A stretch of 51,718 nt of DNA from Acidobacteriota bacterium. Lineage in GTDB: Bacteria; Acidobacteriota; Blastocatellia; RBC074. Within the stretch, counting starts at the first letter, position 1, and the number at the start of each line of letters is the position of its first letter. The notes beneath the pieces were generated by a model. It ran no database searches, was not told where the DNA came from, and worked only from the letters and a program-made list of their open reading frames with translations. The DNA is taken from NCBI GenBank assembly GCA_019639255.1, contig JAHBSF010000035.1:1-51718 (forward strand), given 5' to 3'. Of the stretch, positions 29,135 to 39,043 are shown piece after piece. Made by a program: the position numbers and the translations under genes.

Positions 29135-29758
29135 CAAGCATGCCCCATTGCGGGAGATCCTGCCGTTCATTTGTCGGAACAAACTATTCAGCGGATTTTG
29201 CCGTCAGTTTGTGAAAAATCCGGTGCGCAAAGCGCGCGGGGGCGGGAAACTGCGGATTACACTGGCGCTGACGGTCAGGCTCCGAACATATCGGCGAAGA
29301 GTTGCTCCGGATACGATTCGCCGATTTCAAATGCCCTGACCGGGCGCCAGTGATGAAGGTCCGGGTGTCGAGACTGCTCACCACACGCCGCCATTCACTT
29401 TGGGAGCCTGCCGCTTGCCTGACGGCAGGCTCAAGTTATCTGGGGCAGGCTCGTGCGGCGCCCTCAATCTGTCGCAACATATGACGTATGCGAGTTCCAT
29501 AGCTCCTAGGGGGCGCATCTGCCGCGATGGGCCCCTTCCCGGCCGATTTCCTTCCTCCTAATTGCTCCACCCTCCCCGAGAAGCGTTCCTGATTACTCGA
29601 CCATTCACCGAGCCCGGCAAACCGGTCGTGAGTTTATTTCGGGCGCTCATTGAAAACCAGTCGCCGCCGGTTCGCCGTTTCCTTATAACTCCACACTCGG
29701 TCCTCACTCACATGCAATATGGGCAGGATCAGATCATCAGGAAATCAAGAGCAATCTC
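29135..29758. other. intergenic region, about 620 bp, upstream of the siderophore-type receptor
   Basis: No gene with a ribosome-binding site and family likeness is seen. It contains a strong stem-loop at 29404-29432 and a weaker imperfect inverted repeat (CACTGGCGC near 29260 against GCGCCAGTG near 29344). I looked for a riboswitch or a Fur-type operator ahead of the receptor and found nothing convincing. It may hold a decayed gene and the receptor promoter. Confidence 0.45.
29404..29432. other. perfect 10-bp stem-loop
   Basis: GAGCCTGCCG pairs with CGGCAGGCTC around the nine-base loop CTTGCCTGA. There is no U-tract after it, so it is not a classical terminator. It may be a REP-like unit; GGGGCAGGCTCG just downstream repeats part of it. 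Confidence 0.6.
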
Positions 29759-32164
29759 ATGCAACGAGTATTTTCCAGGCCGGCGGCCCTGTTAGTTTTT
29801 CAGCTACTTTTTCAGCTATTTTTTCCGGGAGTCGGTTCTGTTTTCGCGCAGACGGAGGGTGCGCTTGTAGGGCGCATCGTATCGAGCGAAGGCGCGGCGC
29901 TTTCAGGCATCAGCGTCAGGATCGAGGAAACGGCTCAGACCGCAACCACGGGCGCAGACGGACGCTTTACCTTACCCGGTCTCGCGCCCGGAAGATATAC
30001 GGTGACGATTTCCGGAGGCGAGTTTGTGCCGCAAAGGCACGAAATCGAGATTACTTCCGGCCGGTCGCTTGCGCTCGCGGCGCGGCTGGAGCGGGTAACG
30101 GCTTCGGTAGATGTCGTCGCCAGCCTCAAGGAATATCATCTCGATCAAACCAGCCTCGCCAGCAGAACCGATGCCCGGTTGATCGATCTGCCGCAATCGG
30201 TTCAGGTTTTTCCCAATCAGTTGATAGAAGACCGCGCTATCCTCGAAGGCAACGAACTGTTCCGCAACGTCAGCGGCCTGAACCAGAACGTTTACAGCGC
30301 CATGACGTTTCGCGGCTTCACGCAGCGTGAAATCCTGTTCAACGGCGTGCGAGGCAATCCTTTCGGCTCGCTCGAAGGCGATGTAAACAACGCGGGCTTC
30401 AGCACATCGCAGATCCGCCTGACCAACATCCAGCGCGTCGAGGTTCTGAAAGGCCCGGCCTCGTCGCTTTATGGTTCGACTGAAGTCGGGGGCCTGATCA
30501 ATTACGTCACCAAAAAACCCAAAGAGGTTCCGGACGGCGAACTGCAGGTGCGCTTCGGGAGCTTCGCGCAAAAGCTCGTAAGCGGAGAGTTGACCGGGCC
30601 GATCACGGACAGACTGCTGGCGCGAGGCGCGTTTTATTTCGAAGACCGCGATTCGTTCCGATTCAACGCGGGTTCGACCAATTCTCACGCCGTCGGCAAT
30701 CTGCTCTACCGTGCAAACGACTCCAACCGTTTCAGCCTCGAATACGAATTCATCAATCAGCGCTTGCCCGCCAACCGGTTGCGCGGCGCGCCTGTGGATG
30801 CAGCCGGAAACTTTTTGACCGACATAGAATGGACTGCTACCGAGCCGACGGATTTCATCAAGCTGATTGCACGCGTCCTGCAGTTGCGCGGCGAGCATAA
30901 CACGGCGCGCGCCTGGAACATCGATTACACATTTCGCTACCTCGAATACGAAAACAACGACAAGTATCACGAGCCGCGCGGATTGAATGCAGCGACCGCA
31001 GACGGGCGCACCATGCGCCGCGAGTTCCGGAATTTCTTTCGCTGGAACGACGACTGGAGCCTGAACGCCAACCTCGGCAAGAGGGCCGAGGCGCCTGGGT
31101 TCGGCGCGCATACGCTGCTGTTCGGCTTCGAGCGCATAGCGCAGGACCATGCATTTCGCCAGGCGCGGGCGCGCGAACGCGAGGTCGCAGGCGGCACGGT
31201 TCCCGCGCTCGACATCTTCAGCCCCGTATACGGCCGAACCGACGAGCGTAACTATACGCTGAGCGCCTTCAGCACGAGCACGGCGCAAACCAGGCGCACG
31301 GGTTTTTACGCGCAGGATCAGGTTGTTCTGAATCGCTTCGTGCAATTGCTGGTGACCGGGCGCGTCGACGGTTACAACGACAGGGGCTTTGCGGGCGCGC
31401 CGCTGAAATATGAGGATACGGCGCTGTCGGGGCGCGCGGGCGTTGTGGTCAAACCCGTCGAGCAGGCAGCGCTCTATGCGAGCTACGCCAACAGTTTCAT
31501 TCGCGCTCCCATTTACTCGCAGGCGCCGCAGGCGAACGGACCGTTCGATCCGGAGACGGGAAATCAGTTTGAAGTCGGAGTCAAGACCGAACTGCTCGAC
31601 CGGAGATTGTTTATATCGGGGGCGTTTTTCAATATCAGGAAGAACAACATACTGCGGCCTGATCCGTTGCTCGGACCCGGCGGCGACAACGCAAATGCGC
31701 TGCTGTCTGTGGGCCGGGCGCGCAGCCGGGGTTTCGAATTCAACGTCGAGGGTTTTCTGACGCGGCGCTGGTATACGGCGTTCAACTACGCAAACGTCAA
31801 CACGCGCATCCTGAAAGACAACACAACCGCGCTGATCGGCCGCCCGCTGGCAAACGCGCCCAAGCACACTGCGGGCTGGTTTACGCGCTACAATTTTCTC
31901 GAAAACACGGGCGTGGGCTTTGGGCTGGAAAGCGTAAGCGAGAGAGTCGAACCGTTTGCGGGAATCCGCGCCGACGGCTATACGATTGCGGATCTCAGTT
32001 TCTATCAGGATCTGAATTCGCGCGCGCGGCTGCAATTGCAGATCACCAACATCACCAACAGGCGCTATGCGGCGAGTTCGCTGTTTGCATCGCGCGTCGG
32101 GAACTTTCCCGGACAACCGCGCGCCGTTATGCTGACCCTGGCGTGGACGCCGTTCCGGAAATAG
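29759..32164 (+). CDS. TonB-dependent siderophore-type receptor
   Basis: An 801-residue outer-membrane receptor: signal peptide (about 1-30), a carboxypeptidase-regulatory-like domain (about 33-110), a plug domain (about 120-240) with the FhuA/FpvA-type sequence DLPQSVQVFPNQLIEDR and the RVEVLKGPASSLYGS motif, then a 22-strand-type barrel ending ...LTLAWTPFRK. It probably takes up a ferric chelate or similar ligand. The ATG at 29759 has no strong ribosome-binding site. The TAG stop runs into hairpin H14. The next genes encode a flavoprotein and permeases in the same direction, which suggests a shared uptake or processing unit. Confidence 0.88.
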   Translation: MQRVFSRPAALLVFQLLFQLFFPGVGSVFAQTEGALVGRIVSSEGAALSGISVRIEETAQTATTGADGRFTLPGLAPGRYTVTISGGEFVPQRHEIEITSGRSLALAARLERVTASVDVVASLKEYHLDQTSLASRTDARLIDLPQSVQVFPNQLIEDRAILEGNELFRNVSGLNQNVYSAMTFRGFTQREILFNGVRGNPFGSLEGDVNNAGFSTSQIRLTNIQRVEVLKGPASSLYGSTEVGGLINYVTKKPKEVPDGELQVRFGSFAQKLVSGELTGPITDRLLARGAFYFEDRDSFRFNAGSTNSHAVGNLLYRANDSNRFSLEYEFINQRLPANRLRGAPVDAAGNFLTDIEWTATEPTDFIKLIARVLQLRGEHNTARAWNIDYTFRYLEYENNDKYHEPRGLNAATADGRTMRREFRNFFRWNDDWSLNANLGKRAEAPGFGAHTLLFGFERIAQDHAFRQARAREREVAGGTVPALDIFSPVYGRTDERNYTLSAFSTSTAQTRRTGFYAQDQVVLNRFVQLLVTGRVDGYNDRGFAGAPLKYEDTALSGRAGVVVKPVEQAALYASYANSFIRAPIYSQAPQANGPFDPETGNQFEVGVKTELLDRRLFISGAFFNIRKNNILRPDPLLGPGGDNANALLSVGRARSRGFEFNVEGFLTRRWYTAFNYANVNTRILKDNTTALIGRPLANAPKHTAGWFTRYNFLENTGVGFGLESVSERVEPFAGIRADGYTIADLSFYQDLNSRARLQLQITNITNRRYAASSLFASRVGNFPGQPRAVMLTLAWTPFRK

Positions 32165-32232
32165 AGAGATACGGGAACAAACCGTTTTTTCTTTTGTTTC
32201 GTTTCACTCCGTCTGTTCGGTTATTTCTCTTT
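32162..32232. repeat. hairpin element H14 (two-armed, decayed)
   Basis: A short copy: AGAGAGATACGGGAACAAAC on the left starting at the receptor TAG stop, and TTTCGTTTCACTCCG ... TTATTTCTCTT on the right. The left arm has lost about 30 bp. Confidence 0.8.
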
Positions 32233-32253
32233 TGCCTGCGTTACTGATTAAAG

Positions 32254-33486
32254 ATGAAACGACGATCATTTTTGAAGCTTACGGGAGCGGCGGCAATCGG
32301 CCCGGGCTGGATGCCTCAGGCAGCGACCGCGTCGCCGGACGTCATAGTAGTGGGCGCCGGCGCATTCGGCGGCTGGACGGCGTTTTACCTGCGTGAAATG
32401 GGCGCGCGCGTGACGCTGCTGGACGCCTACGGACCTGGCAATTCGCGCGCAAGCTCGGGCGGCGAAACGCGCCTGCTGCGGGCCGATTACGGCGAGCGCG
32501 AGCTGTATACGAAACTGGCGCTGAGGGCTTTTCCGCTCTGGCATCGATGGCAGCGCGAATGGGGTGTACAACTGCTTGTGCCCACTGGCCGCCTGCTGAT
32601 GACGACGCCCGAGGGTGTTCCGATGCTCAGGGAGCGGCAGGCGAGGCTGGCGAAATACGATTTCATAACCGAAGTTCTCAGCCGCGATGAACTGGAGCGC
32701 CGCTGGCCGCAGATCAATCTTGAAGACATCGGCGGCGGCATATACGACACCGCAAGCGGCACACTCAAATCGCGCGAGGCGTGTCGCGCAGTAGCCGAGC
32801 AGTTTCAGAAGCGCGGCGGCGAAATCAGGATCGCGCACGCGCATCCCGGCGCGGCTTCGGGCGGCGAGATGGCGGGGCTGAAGCTTTCCAACGGCGATAC
32901 ACTGCGCGCCGCGCTCTACGTTTTCGCCTGCGGTCCGTGGCTGCGCAAGGTTTTTCCGGGACTGCTCGGCAGGCGCCTGCGCACGCCGCGGCGCGACGTA
33001 TTTTTCTTCGGCACACCTGCGGGCGATGATCGTTTTTCATTTCCCCGCCTCCCGGATTGGGGATTTGCCGGCCCGTCGGAGAATGCGGATTTCAGCAGGT
33101 GGTACGGCTTCCCCAGCATAGACGAGCGAGGACTGAAGGTATGTCCGACGCTCGAAGGCAACGAAATCGATCCCGACACCGACGAGCGTATCGTGAATCC
33201 TTATCAGAGCAAACGCACGCGCGATTACGTGTCCTGGCGCTTTCCCGCGCTGCGAAACCAGCCGATCGTCGAGAGCCGCGTCTGCCAGGTCGAAGACAGC
33301 ATCGACGGCAATTTCATTGCGACTCCGCACCCGGAGATGAAAAACGTATGGATCGCGGGCGGCGGATCAGGCCACGGATTCAAACACGGGCCCGCATTCG
33401 GGCAGTACCTGGCCAATCGGCTGCTCGGACGCGGCGGCGATCCGGAATTCGACCGCGCATTCACACTGAAGGAAGAGACGTTTTGA
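32254..33486 (+). CDS. FAD-dependent amine oxidase, sarcosine/N-methyltryptophan-oxidase-like
   Basis: A 410-residue DAO-family flavoprotein. A Tat-like start (MKRRSFLKLTGAAA) is followed by the dinucleotide fold VIVVGAGAFGGWTAFYLRE (about 29-48), then GNSRASSGGETRLLRADYGE, the segment typical of monomeric sarcosine oxidase. The C-terminus has the GGGSGHGFKHGPAFG flavin motif. It would oxidise an N-methyl or secondary amine and yield hydrogen peroxide. Export by Tat would place it in the periplasm. It follows the receptor and precedes the permeases with almost no gap, so its substrate may be the imported compound. Confidence 0.82.
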   Translation: MKRRSFLKLTGAAAIGPGWMPQAATASPDVIVVGAGAFGGWTAFYLREMGARVTLLDAYGPGNSRASSGGETRLLRADYGERELYTKLALRAFPLWHRWQREWGVQLLVPTGRLLMTTPEGVPMLRERQARLAKYDFITEVLSRDELERRWPQINLEDIGGGIYDTASGTLKSREACRAVAEQFQKRGGEIRIAHAHPGAASGGEMAGLKLSNGDTLRAALYVFACGPWLRKVFPGLLGRRLRTPRRDVFFFGTPAGDDRFSFPRLPDWGFAGPSENADFSRWYGFPSIDERGLKVCPTLEGNEIDPDTDERIVNPYQSKRTRDYVSWRFPALRNQPIVESRVCQVEDSIDGNFIATPHPEMKNVWIAGGGSGHGFKHGPAFGQYLANRLLGRGGDPEFDRAFTLKEETF

Positions 33487-33488
33487 CC

Positions 33489-35006
33489 ATGCGGGATATG
33501 CTGCCGAGTTCTGCATCCATGCGTATTGCGGCCAACGAAATACGCCACAACCAGCGCAATCGCACACTGCCTGCCGCCTGCGTATGCGTGGCGGCGCTCG
33601 TCCTGCTTGCGGCCTTCATCTCCTGGCAGAATCAGGCGAAAATCAACGCGCAGCGCGCCGAGTACCAGCAGCGCGTCCGCTCCAACTGGCTGGAACAGCC
33701 CGATCGCCATCCGCACCGCGCATCCCACTACGGCTATCTTGCTTTCCGCCCGAAATCACCGCTCAGCTTTTTCGACAACGGGATAGACAGTTTTGCCGGG
33801 ACTTCGGTTTTTCTCGAACCGCATCGTCAGAACACAACGAATTTCAGCGAGGCGCGGCATTCCGGCGGAATGCTTCGGTTCGGAGAACTGAGCCCGGCGA
33901 TGGTTCTGCAACTGCTTGCGCCGTTGGCGATTTTCTTTCTGGGTTTCGCAACCGTTACGGGTGAGCGCGAAAACGCAACGCTGCCGATGCTGCTGGCGCA
34001 GGGAGTGGCCTGGCGCGATCTGATCCTGGGCAAACTGTCCGGCGTTGCAATGATGGGGCTGCTGATTGCAGCGCCGGGATTGCTGATGATACCTGCCGGC
34101 ATTGTGTCCGGCGACGGAATGAACCGGGATATGTTGCTGCGCGCGATTGCGATCGTCGCCGGTTATGCGGCATACCTGCTGATATTCGCCGCGATGGCCG
34201 TGCTGGCGTCGGCGCGTCATCAGACTTCGCGCGGGGCGCTGACGGTCCTGATTATGTTGTGGATCGTGTTATGCGTCGTGCTCCCGCGCGGGGCGCAGGC
34301 GCTCGGCTCCGCAGTCGCGCCTGCACCGTCCAAGGCGCAATTCGATGCAGCGATCGAAAACGATCTGGCCCGCGGAGGCGACAGCCACAATCCGGATGAC
34401 CCCCACTTTGCCTCACTGCGCGCCGAAATGCTGGAGACATACGGCGTGCGCGATGTAAAAGACCTGCCCTTCAATTACGGCGCACTGGTTATGATCGAGG
34501 CCGAAAAGATCAGTTCCGATATTTTCCGCAGGCACTACACTGCGCTGCTCGACGCCTTCCGCCGCCAGAACCGCTTCAGCGAATGGGCCGCGGTGATCAA
34601 TCCGTATCTTGCCATGCGGAATCTTTCGATGGCGCTGGCCGGATCCGATCCGGCGCATTACGCCGATTTTCAATGGCAGGCTGAATCGTTCCGGTATGAC
34701 ATGGTGCAACGATTGAATCGACTGCATCTGACCGAAATCCGGTATGAGAACGACCGGGCGCAGCGTGTAGGCCAGGAGCGCTGGCGGGAGTTTCCCGCAT
34801 TTGAGTATCGCCCGCAGTCGGTCGGCGCTGCGCTGCGGCGGCAATGGCTTTCAGCCTGGGCGCTGATGGTCTGGCTGGCCGCGCTGGCGCTGATGGTCCG
34901 GCGCATCAGCCTGAATACAACAGCAATTCTCGTTTTGGGAGGGAAGAGAGATAACGGAACAAGCGAAATAAGGCGGAAACTACGAAAACATTCAACTGTT
35001 CCGTAA
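33489..35006 (+). CDS. ABC-2-type permease, DUF3526 family (first of two)
   Basis: A 505-residue membrane protein: an N-terminal TM helix (about 27-47), a periplasmic stretch (about 50-135), then a run of five hydrophobic helices (about 140-265; SPAMVLQLLAPLAIFFLGFAT, TGERENATLPMLLAQ as cytosolic coupling element), a second soluble part and a last TM. This is the DUF3526 layout. I chose the ATG at 33489, which follows the flavoprotein stop by two bases. The reading frame runs into hairpin H15, so the last ~20 residues (KRDNGTSEIRRKLRKHSTVP) are hairpin-encoded. No ATPase gene is found beside it. Confidence 0.8.
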   Translation: MRDMLPSSASMRIAANEIRHNQRNRTLPAACVCVAALVLLAAFISWQNQAKINAQRAEYQQRVRSNWLEQPDRHPHRASHYGYLAFRPKSPLSFFDNGIDSFAGTSVFLEPHRQNTTNFSEARHSGGMLRFGELSPAMVLQLLAPLAIFFLGFATVTGERENATLPMLLAQGVAWRDLILGKLSGVAMMGLLIAAPGLLMIPAGIVSGDGMNRDMLLRAIAIVAGYAAYLLIFAAMAVLASARHQTSRGALTVLIMLWIVLCVVLPRGAQALGSAVAPAPSKAQFDAAIENDLARGGDSHNPDDPHFASLRAEMLETYGVRDVKDLPFNYGALVMIEAEKISSDIFRRHYTALLDAFRRQNRFSEWAAVINPYLAMRNLSMALAGSDPAHYADFQWQAESFRYDMVQRLNRLHLTEIRYENDRAQRVGQERWREFPAFEYRPQSVGAALRRQWLSAWALMVWLAALALMVRRISLNTTAILVLGGKRDNGTSEIRRKLRKHSTVP

Positions 35007-35065
35007 TTTTCGTTTCATTTCGTCTTTTCCGTTATCTCTCTTTCCTCCCAAAACGAGAATTGCTG
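34921..35065. repeat. hairpin element H15 (two-armed, extended arms)
   Basis: The largest copy. Outside the usual arm, a further 23-24 bp pair perfectly: CAGCAATTCTCGTTTTGGGA at 34921-34940 against TCCCAAAACGAGAATTGCTG at 35046-35065. The left extension is the permease coding sequence (AILVLGG). The loop ACATTCAAC is at 34988-34996. Confidence 0.95.
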
Positions 35066-35078
35066 TGAATACAGTCAA

Positions 35079-36467
35079 ATGATCCCGAAACGACTGATAC
35101 AACTGGAACTGAAAAACTTTCTGGCCGGGCGTGGAGTATCTGCGGGTCTTATCGTAATTTTTCTCGCCGGCCTCTATGCCGTCGAATACGGCCGAGGCTC
35201 AATCGACGCACAGCGGCGCGTAATCGCTGCGACGCCCGAAATCCAGCGTGAACATCTGCAAAAGATGCTCGCCCAGCACGCGACTCCGGACGGACCGGGC
35301 AACGCGCTTTATTACATCAATTTCTTCACCGCACACGAGCCTTCACGTTTTGCCCCGCTCTCGATCGGTCTGCGCGATCTCAACCCGTACAATCTGAAAG
35401 TGCGGATGCTGACGCTCGAAGGACAACTCTACGACGTCGAAATCGGCAATCCCGCGACGCTCGCACTCGGAAATTTCGACCTTTCCTTTCTGCTGGTCTT
35501 CCTCTATCCGCTGCTCATCATCGCCTTCACTCACAACACGCTTTCGGCCGAACAGGAACAGGGCGCCTGGACGCTGATCTGCGCGCAACCGCTTTCGCCG
35601 CTCAAACTGCTCGCAATCAAGGCGGCTATAAGGTTTGCGGCAATAGTAGCCGTATGGCTCGTGACGCTGGCTGCCGCCGCGGTGTGGCTGCGCCTGCCGG
35701 TAGATCCCAGACTTGGACTTATCGCTCTGACTTCTCTTTCATATCTGGCGTTCTGGTTCAGTGCATCGCTGCTGGTGATGTCGTTCGGACGATCGTCGAA
35801 TTTCAATGCGCTGGCGCTCCTCGGCGTATGGCTGACGCTGGCGGTTCTGGCGCCGGCGGCGTTCAACGCCTTGATCTCGACGCTGCTGCCAGTGCCTGAA
35901 GCGATGGAGGTCACCGTCCTTCAGCGCGAAGGCTACCACCGGCAATGGGATCGCCCGAAAACCGACACGATGCAGAGATTCTTCGAGCGTTTCCCCGAGT
36001 ACGCGGATTTCCAGGCTCCGCCCGACAGATTCTCGTGGGGTTGGTATTACGCGGCGCAGCACATCGGCGACGAAGAGGCAACCGCATCATCCTCGATGTT
36101 CCGCGATAAACTGTTGCAGCGACAGCAGTGGATGGAACGGCTGGCGCTGCTGACCCCGCCGATCAATGCGCAGGCGTCGTTTAACTGCATTTCGCAAACC
36201 GATCTCCACGACCATCTGGCCTACCTCGATTCGGTTCGGGATTTTCACCAACAGATCCGGATGTTTTTTTATCCGTACCTGATGCGGAACGAGGCTGCGC
36301 CGGCGGTAGACTGGGAGAGATTGCCACGGCATCGATTTGAAGATGAATCGCGCAGTGTTCCGGCTTCATGCGTGGGACGGTCGATCCAGGCGCTGTGGAT
36401 TATGAATGTGCTGCTGGCGATTGCGGCCTGCGTGCGGTTGCGCATCCGCGCGCACGATCCCACTTGA
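35079..36467 (+). CDS. ABC-2-type permease, DUF3526 family (second of two)
   Basis: A 462-residue permease with the same architecture as the preceding gene: TM1 (about 20-38), a periplasmic segment, a bundle of five helices (about 135-285, SFLLVFLYPLLIIAFTHNTLSAEQEQGAWTLI), a soluble domain rich in aromatic residues, and a final TM (about 435-455). The two probably form a heterodimer. It starts 14 bp after the extended right arm of H15. No ATP-binding partner is adjacent, while the neighbouring ADOP permease belongs to a different family. Confidence 0.8.
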   Translation: MIPKRLIQLELKNFLAGRGVSAGLIVIFLAGLYAVEYGRGSIDAQRRVIAATPEIQREHLQKMLAQHATPDGPGNALYYINFFTAHEPSRFAPLSIGLRDLNPYNLKVRMLTLEGQLYDVEIGNPATLALGNFDLSFLLVFLYPLLIIAFTHNTLSAEQEQGAWTLICAQPLSPLKLLAIKAAIRFAAIVAVWLVTLAAAAVWLRLPVDPRLGLIALTSLSYLAFWFSASLLVMSFGRSSNFNALALLGVWLTLAVLAPAAFNALISTLLPVPEAMEVTVLQREGYHRQWDRPKTDTMQRFFERFPEYADFQAPPDRFSWGWYYAAQHIGDEEATASSSMFRDKLLQRQQWMERLALLTPPINAQASFNCISQTDLHDHLAYLDSVRDFHQQIRMFFYPYLMRNEAAPAVDWERLPRHRFEDESRSVPASCVGRSIQALWIMNVLLAIAACVRLRIRAHDPT

Positions 36468-36594
36468 GTGGAAATTCAATTCCTGTTTGCCTGGGTCTGC
36501 CGCCGCCTTTTTTCCGACCGCTTATTAAGCAATACTTACAGCCGGGCAAATCCGGCGCCCCTTCGCATACTTCAATTTCCAATGAGGCGTGGGT

Positions 36595-39015
36595 ATGGAT
36601 ACCTTATGGCAGGATCTTCGTTACGCCGTGCGGCGGCTCGGAAACCAACCGGGATTTACCGCGATCGCGGTGTTTTCCCTCGCACTGGGCATGATGGCGA
36701 CTACGGCCATTTACAGCGTCGTGCACGCCGTCATACTCGACCCGTTTCCATATAAAGACGTAGACGATCTGATGAGCGTGCGCGTCTGGTCGGCGCAGCA
36801 AAGCGGGTATCGCATCGGTTACTCGACCGATCAGTTCATGGAAATCGACGAACGCAACTCGATCTTTGAAGGCGCGATCGCATCCACCATCAGCGATGTA
36901 TTGTGGACCGACGGCGCAGAACCGCAGCGCTTGCGCGGCAATTACGGCACGCCGAATACCTTTCAGGTTATGGGCGTGCCGCCGCTCATTGGGCGTGCGT
37001 TTACGCCCGACGATGTCAAACCCGAAGCCGAATCCGTCGCCGTGCTGGGATACCGGTTCTGGCAGCGCCAATTCGGCGGCGATCCGGGCGTCGTAGGCAA
37101 ACGGCTTCGGCTCAACGACAGGGTTCGGACGGTCGTCGGCGTGATGCCGAAACGTTTTATGTGGCGCGGCGCGGACGTTTATCTCCCCGTTGTATTCAAG
37201 CGTGGAGAGGTCATTGAAGGCGTGCGCAACGTGCACCTGCTCGGACGCCTGAAACCGGGTGTAACCGAGGCCCAGGCTTCGGTCGATCTGCATCCGATCA
37301 TCGCGGATTTGAAACAACGCGAACCCGAAGCCTTTCCCGATCAATGGCAGGTCGGATTGCTTTCGTTCAAGGAAACATTCCCGAGTTCGATCCGCGAAAA
37401 CCTGTGGATACTGTTCGGCGCAGTCGGATTGCTGCTGTTGATAGCCTGCGCGAATGTATCGAATCTGTTGCTTGCAAAAGCCGGCGAGCGGCAGCGGGAA
37501 ATCACCGTTCGCGCCGCGCTCGGCGCTACCCGCGCACGCATCGTTCGGCAACTGCTTACCGAAAGCCTGATCATTGCGGCGCTCGGAGGCGTGCTGGGCG
37601 TAGTGCTGACCATTGCCGGATTGCAGGCCATCCTTGCCATAGTCCCGCCCAACACGATTCCAGACGAATCCGAAATCACGCTGAATGCGCCGGTGCTGTT
37701 CTTTACGCTGGGGGTGTCGCTGCTGACGAGTCTCGTATTCGGCATTGCGCCGGCGCTGCACGCCACCGCGCGCGACATCGCGAATCCGCTGCGTGAAATC
37801 GGGCGCAGCCTGACGGGAAACCGCAAACAGGCGTTGCTGCGCAAAGGCCTGGTCGTCGCCGAAATCGCGTTATCGCTCGTGCTGCTGATGGCGGCGGGAC
37901 TGATGGTTCGCTCGTTTACCGCTATGCAAAACACGGATCTCGGCTACGCCGCGGACCGGGTTCTGACGATGCGCGTAGGATTGCCCGAAAGACGCTATCC
38001 CGACCGCGACCGCCGCATCGCGTTTTACCAGGAGCTGCTGCGCCGCATCCACGCCTTGCCGGGCGTCGTTGCCGCAGGTCTGAACACCGGCCTGCAGCCG
38101 CTCGGAAATTTGAATCTGCCGGTAGAAATCGTCGGCGCCGCGCAGCAGGACGTGCGCCCCGTGATCCTGCACCAGGTCAGCGCCGACTACACCAGGGTCC
38201 TCGGCACGCCGCTGCTTGCGGGCCGGTTGTTCAGCGAAAGCGAAGTGGACGCGCGCCGGCAACTCGCCGTTGTAAATCAGCATTTCGTGCGCACCCGCCT
38301 GGAGGGCGGCAATCCGCTCGGACAGGTCGTGCGTGTGCCGCGCCTGAAAACTGCGCCCTGGAACGTTCAGGACGATTCCTTCGAGATCATCGGCGTTGTG
38401 CAGGATACGCTCAATCGCACGATGTCGATGGAAGTGATGCCCGAGGTCTATCTTCCTTACACGCTGGCCGGACGTTCGGAACGTCTCGTCGTACACGCTC
38501 AGGGCGACCCATTAGGCATTGCCAAAGCCGTCGCGAGTCAGGTTTACGCGCTCGACAAGGAACAGCCCGTCACCGATGTCCGCACGCTTGACCGGATGCT
38601 CCAGGAGGGCATTTTTGCCGGACCGCGATTCAATCTGGTGCTGTTTTCGCTCTTCGGCGTGATGGGGTTGACTCTGGCCGTAGTAGGCGTGTACGGCGTG
38701 ATGTCGAGCACCGTCGCGCAACAGAAGCAGGAAATCGGCGTGCGAATGGCATTGGGCGCAACACCGGGGCAGGTATCGGCGATGGTCGTCAAACGCGGCG
38801 CGTGGCTGCTGCTGACGGGGATTGCGCTTGGATTGACGGGCAGTTTGCTGACGATGAAACTGCTCGCCGGATACGCGCAAAAGGTTTCTATATTCGATCC
38901 GCTGACCTTTGGCGCAGTCGCGCTGATTCTGCTGGCGGCGGGGCTGCAGGCCTGCTTCTGGCCCGCACGCCGCGCCTCGAGAATCGATCCAATGATCGCG
39001 CTGCGCACCGACTGA
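36595..39015 (+). CDS. ADOP-type duplicated orphan ABC permease (MacB/FtsX)
   Basis: An 806-residue protein with two FtsX-type permease halves, each with a MacB periplasmic core and TM helices. The first half carries GERQREITVRAALGATRARIV and the second QQKQEIGVRMALGATPGQVS. The opening DLRYAVRRLGNQPGFTAIAV and the length match the 'acidobacterial duplicated orphan permease' group, strongly expanded in Acidobacteriota. The exact role is unknown. The ATG at 36595 has GAGG seven bases upstream; a GTG two codons earlier is less likely. Confidence 0.9.
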   Translation: MDTLWQDLRYAVRRLGNQPGFTAIAVFSLALGMMATTAIYSVVHAVILDPFPYKDVDDLMSVRVWSAQQSGYRIGYSTDQFMEIDERNSIFEGAIASTISDVLWTDGAEPQRLRGNYGTPNTFQVMGVPPLIGRAFTPDDVKPEAESVAVLGYRFWQRQFGGDPGVVGKRLRLNDRVRTVVGVMPKRFMWRGADVYLPVVFKRGEVIEGVRNVHLLGRLKPGVTEAQASVDLHPIIADLKQREPEAFPDQWQVGLLSFKETFPSSIRENLWILFGAVGLLLLIACANVSNLLLAKAGERQREITVRAALGATRARIVRQLLTESLIIAALGGVLGVVLTIAGLQAILAIVPPNTIPDESEITLNAPVLFFTLGVSLLTSLVFGIAPALHATARDIANPLREIGRSLTGNRKQALLRKGLVVAEIALSLVLLMAAGLMVRSFTAMQNTDLGYAADRVLTMRVGLPERRYPDRDRRIAFYQELLRRIHALPGVVAAGLNTGLQPLGNLNLPVEIVGAAQQDVRPVILHQVSADYTRVLGTPLLAGRLFSESEVDARRQLAVVNQHFVRTRLEGGNPLGQVVRVPRLKTAPWNVQDDSFEIIGVVQDTLNRTMSMEVMPEVYLPYTLAGRSERLVVHAQGDPLGIAKAVASQVYALDKEQPVTDVRTLDRMLQEGIFAGPRFNLVLFSLFGVMGLTLAVVGVYGVMSSTVAQQKQEIGVRMALGATPGQVSAMVVKRGAWLLLTGIALGLTGSLLTMKLLAGYAQKVSIFDPLTFGAVALILLAAGLQACFWPARRASRIDPMIALRTD

Positions 39016-39043
39016 CGAAACCAGAAACCGCGGTTTCTTCTCC

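Noticed and set aside
29135-29758. Cobalamin or other riboswitch before the TonB receptor
   Set aside because: A few boxes such as GGCGCCAGTG looked suggestive, but the conserved core order of known classes could not be assembled on either strand.
29972-32116. 714-codon minus-strand frame
   Set aside because: Antisense of the siderophore-type receptor; composition is that of a reverse-complement shadow.
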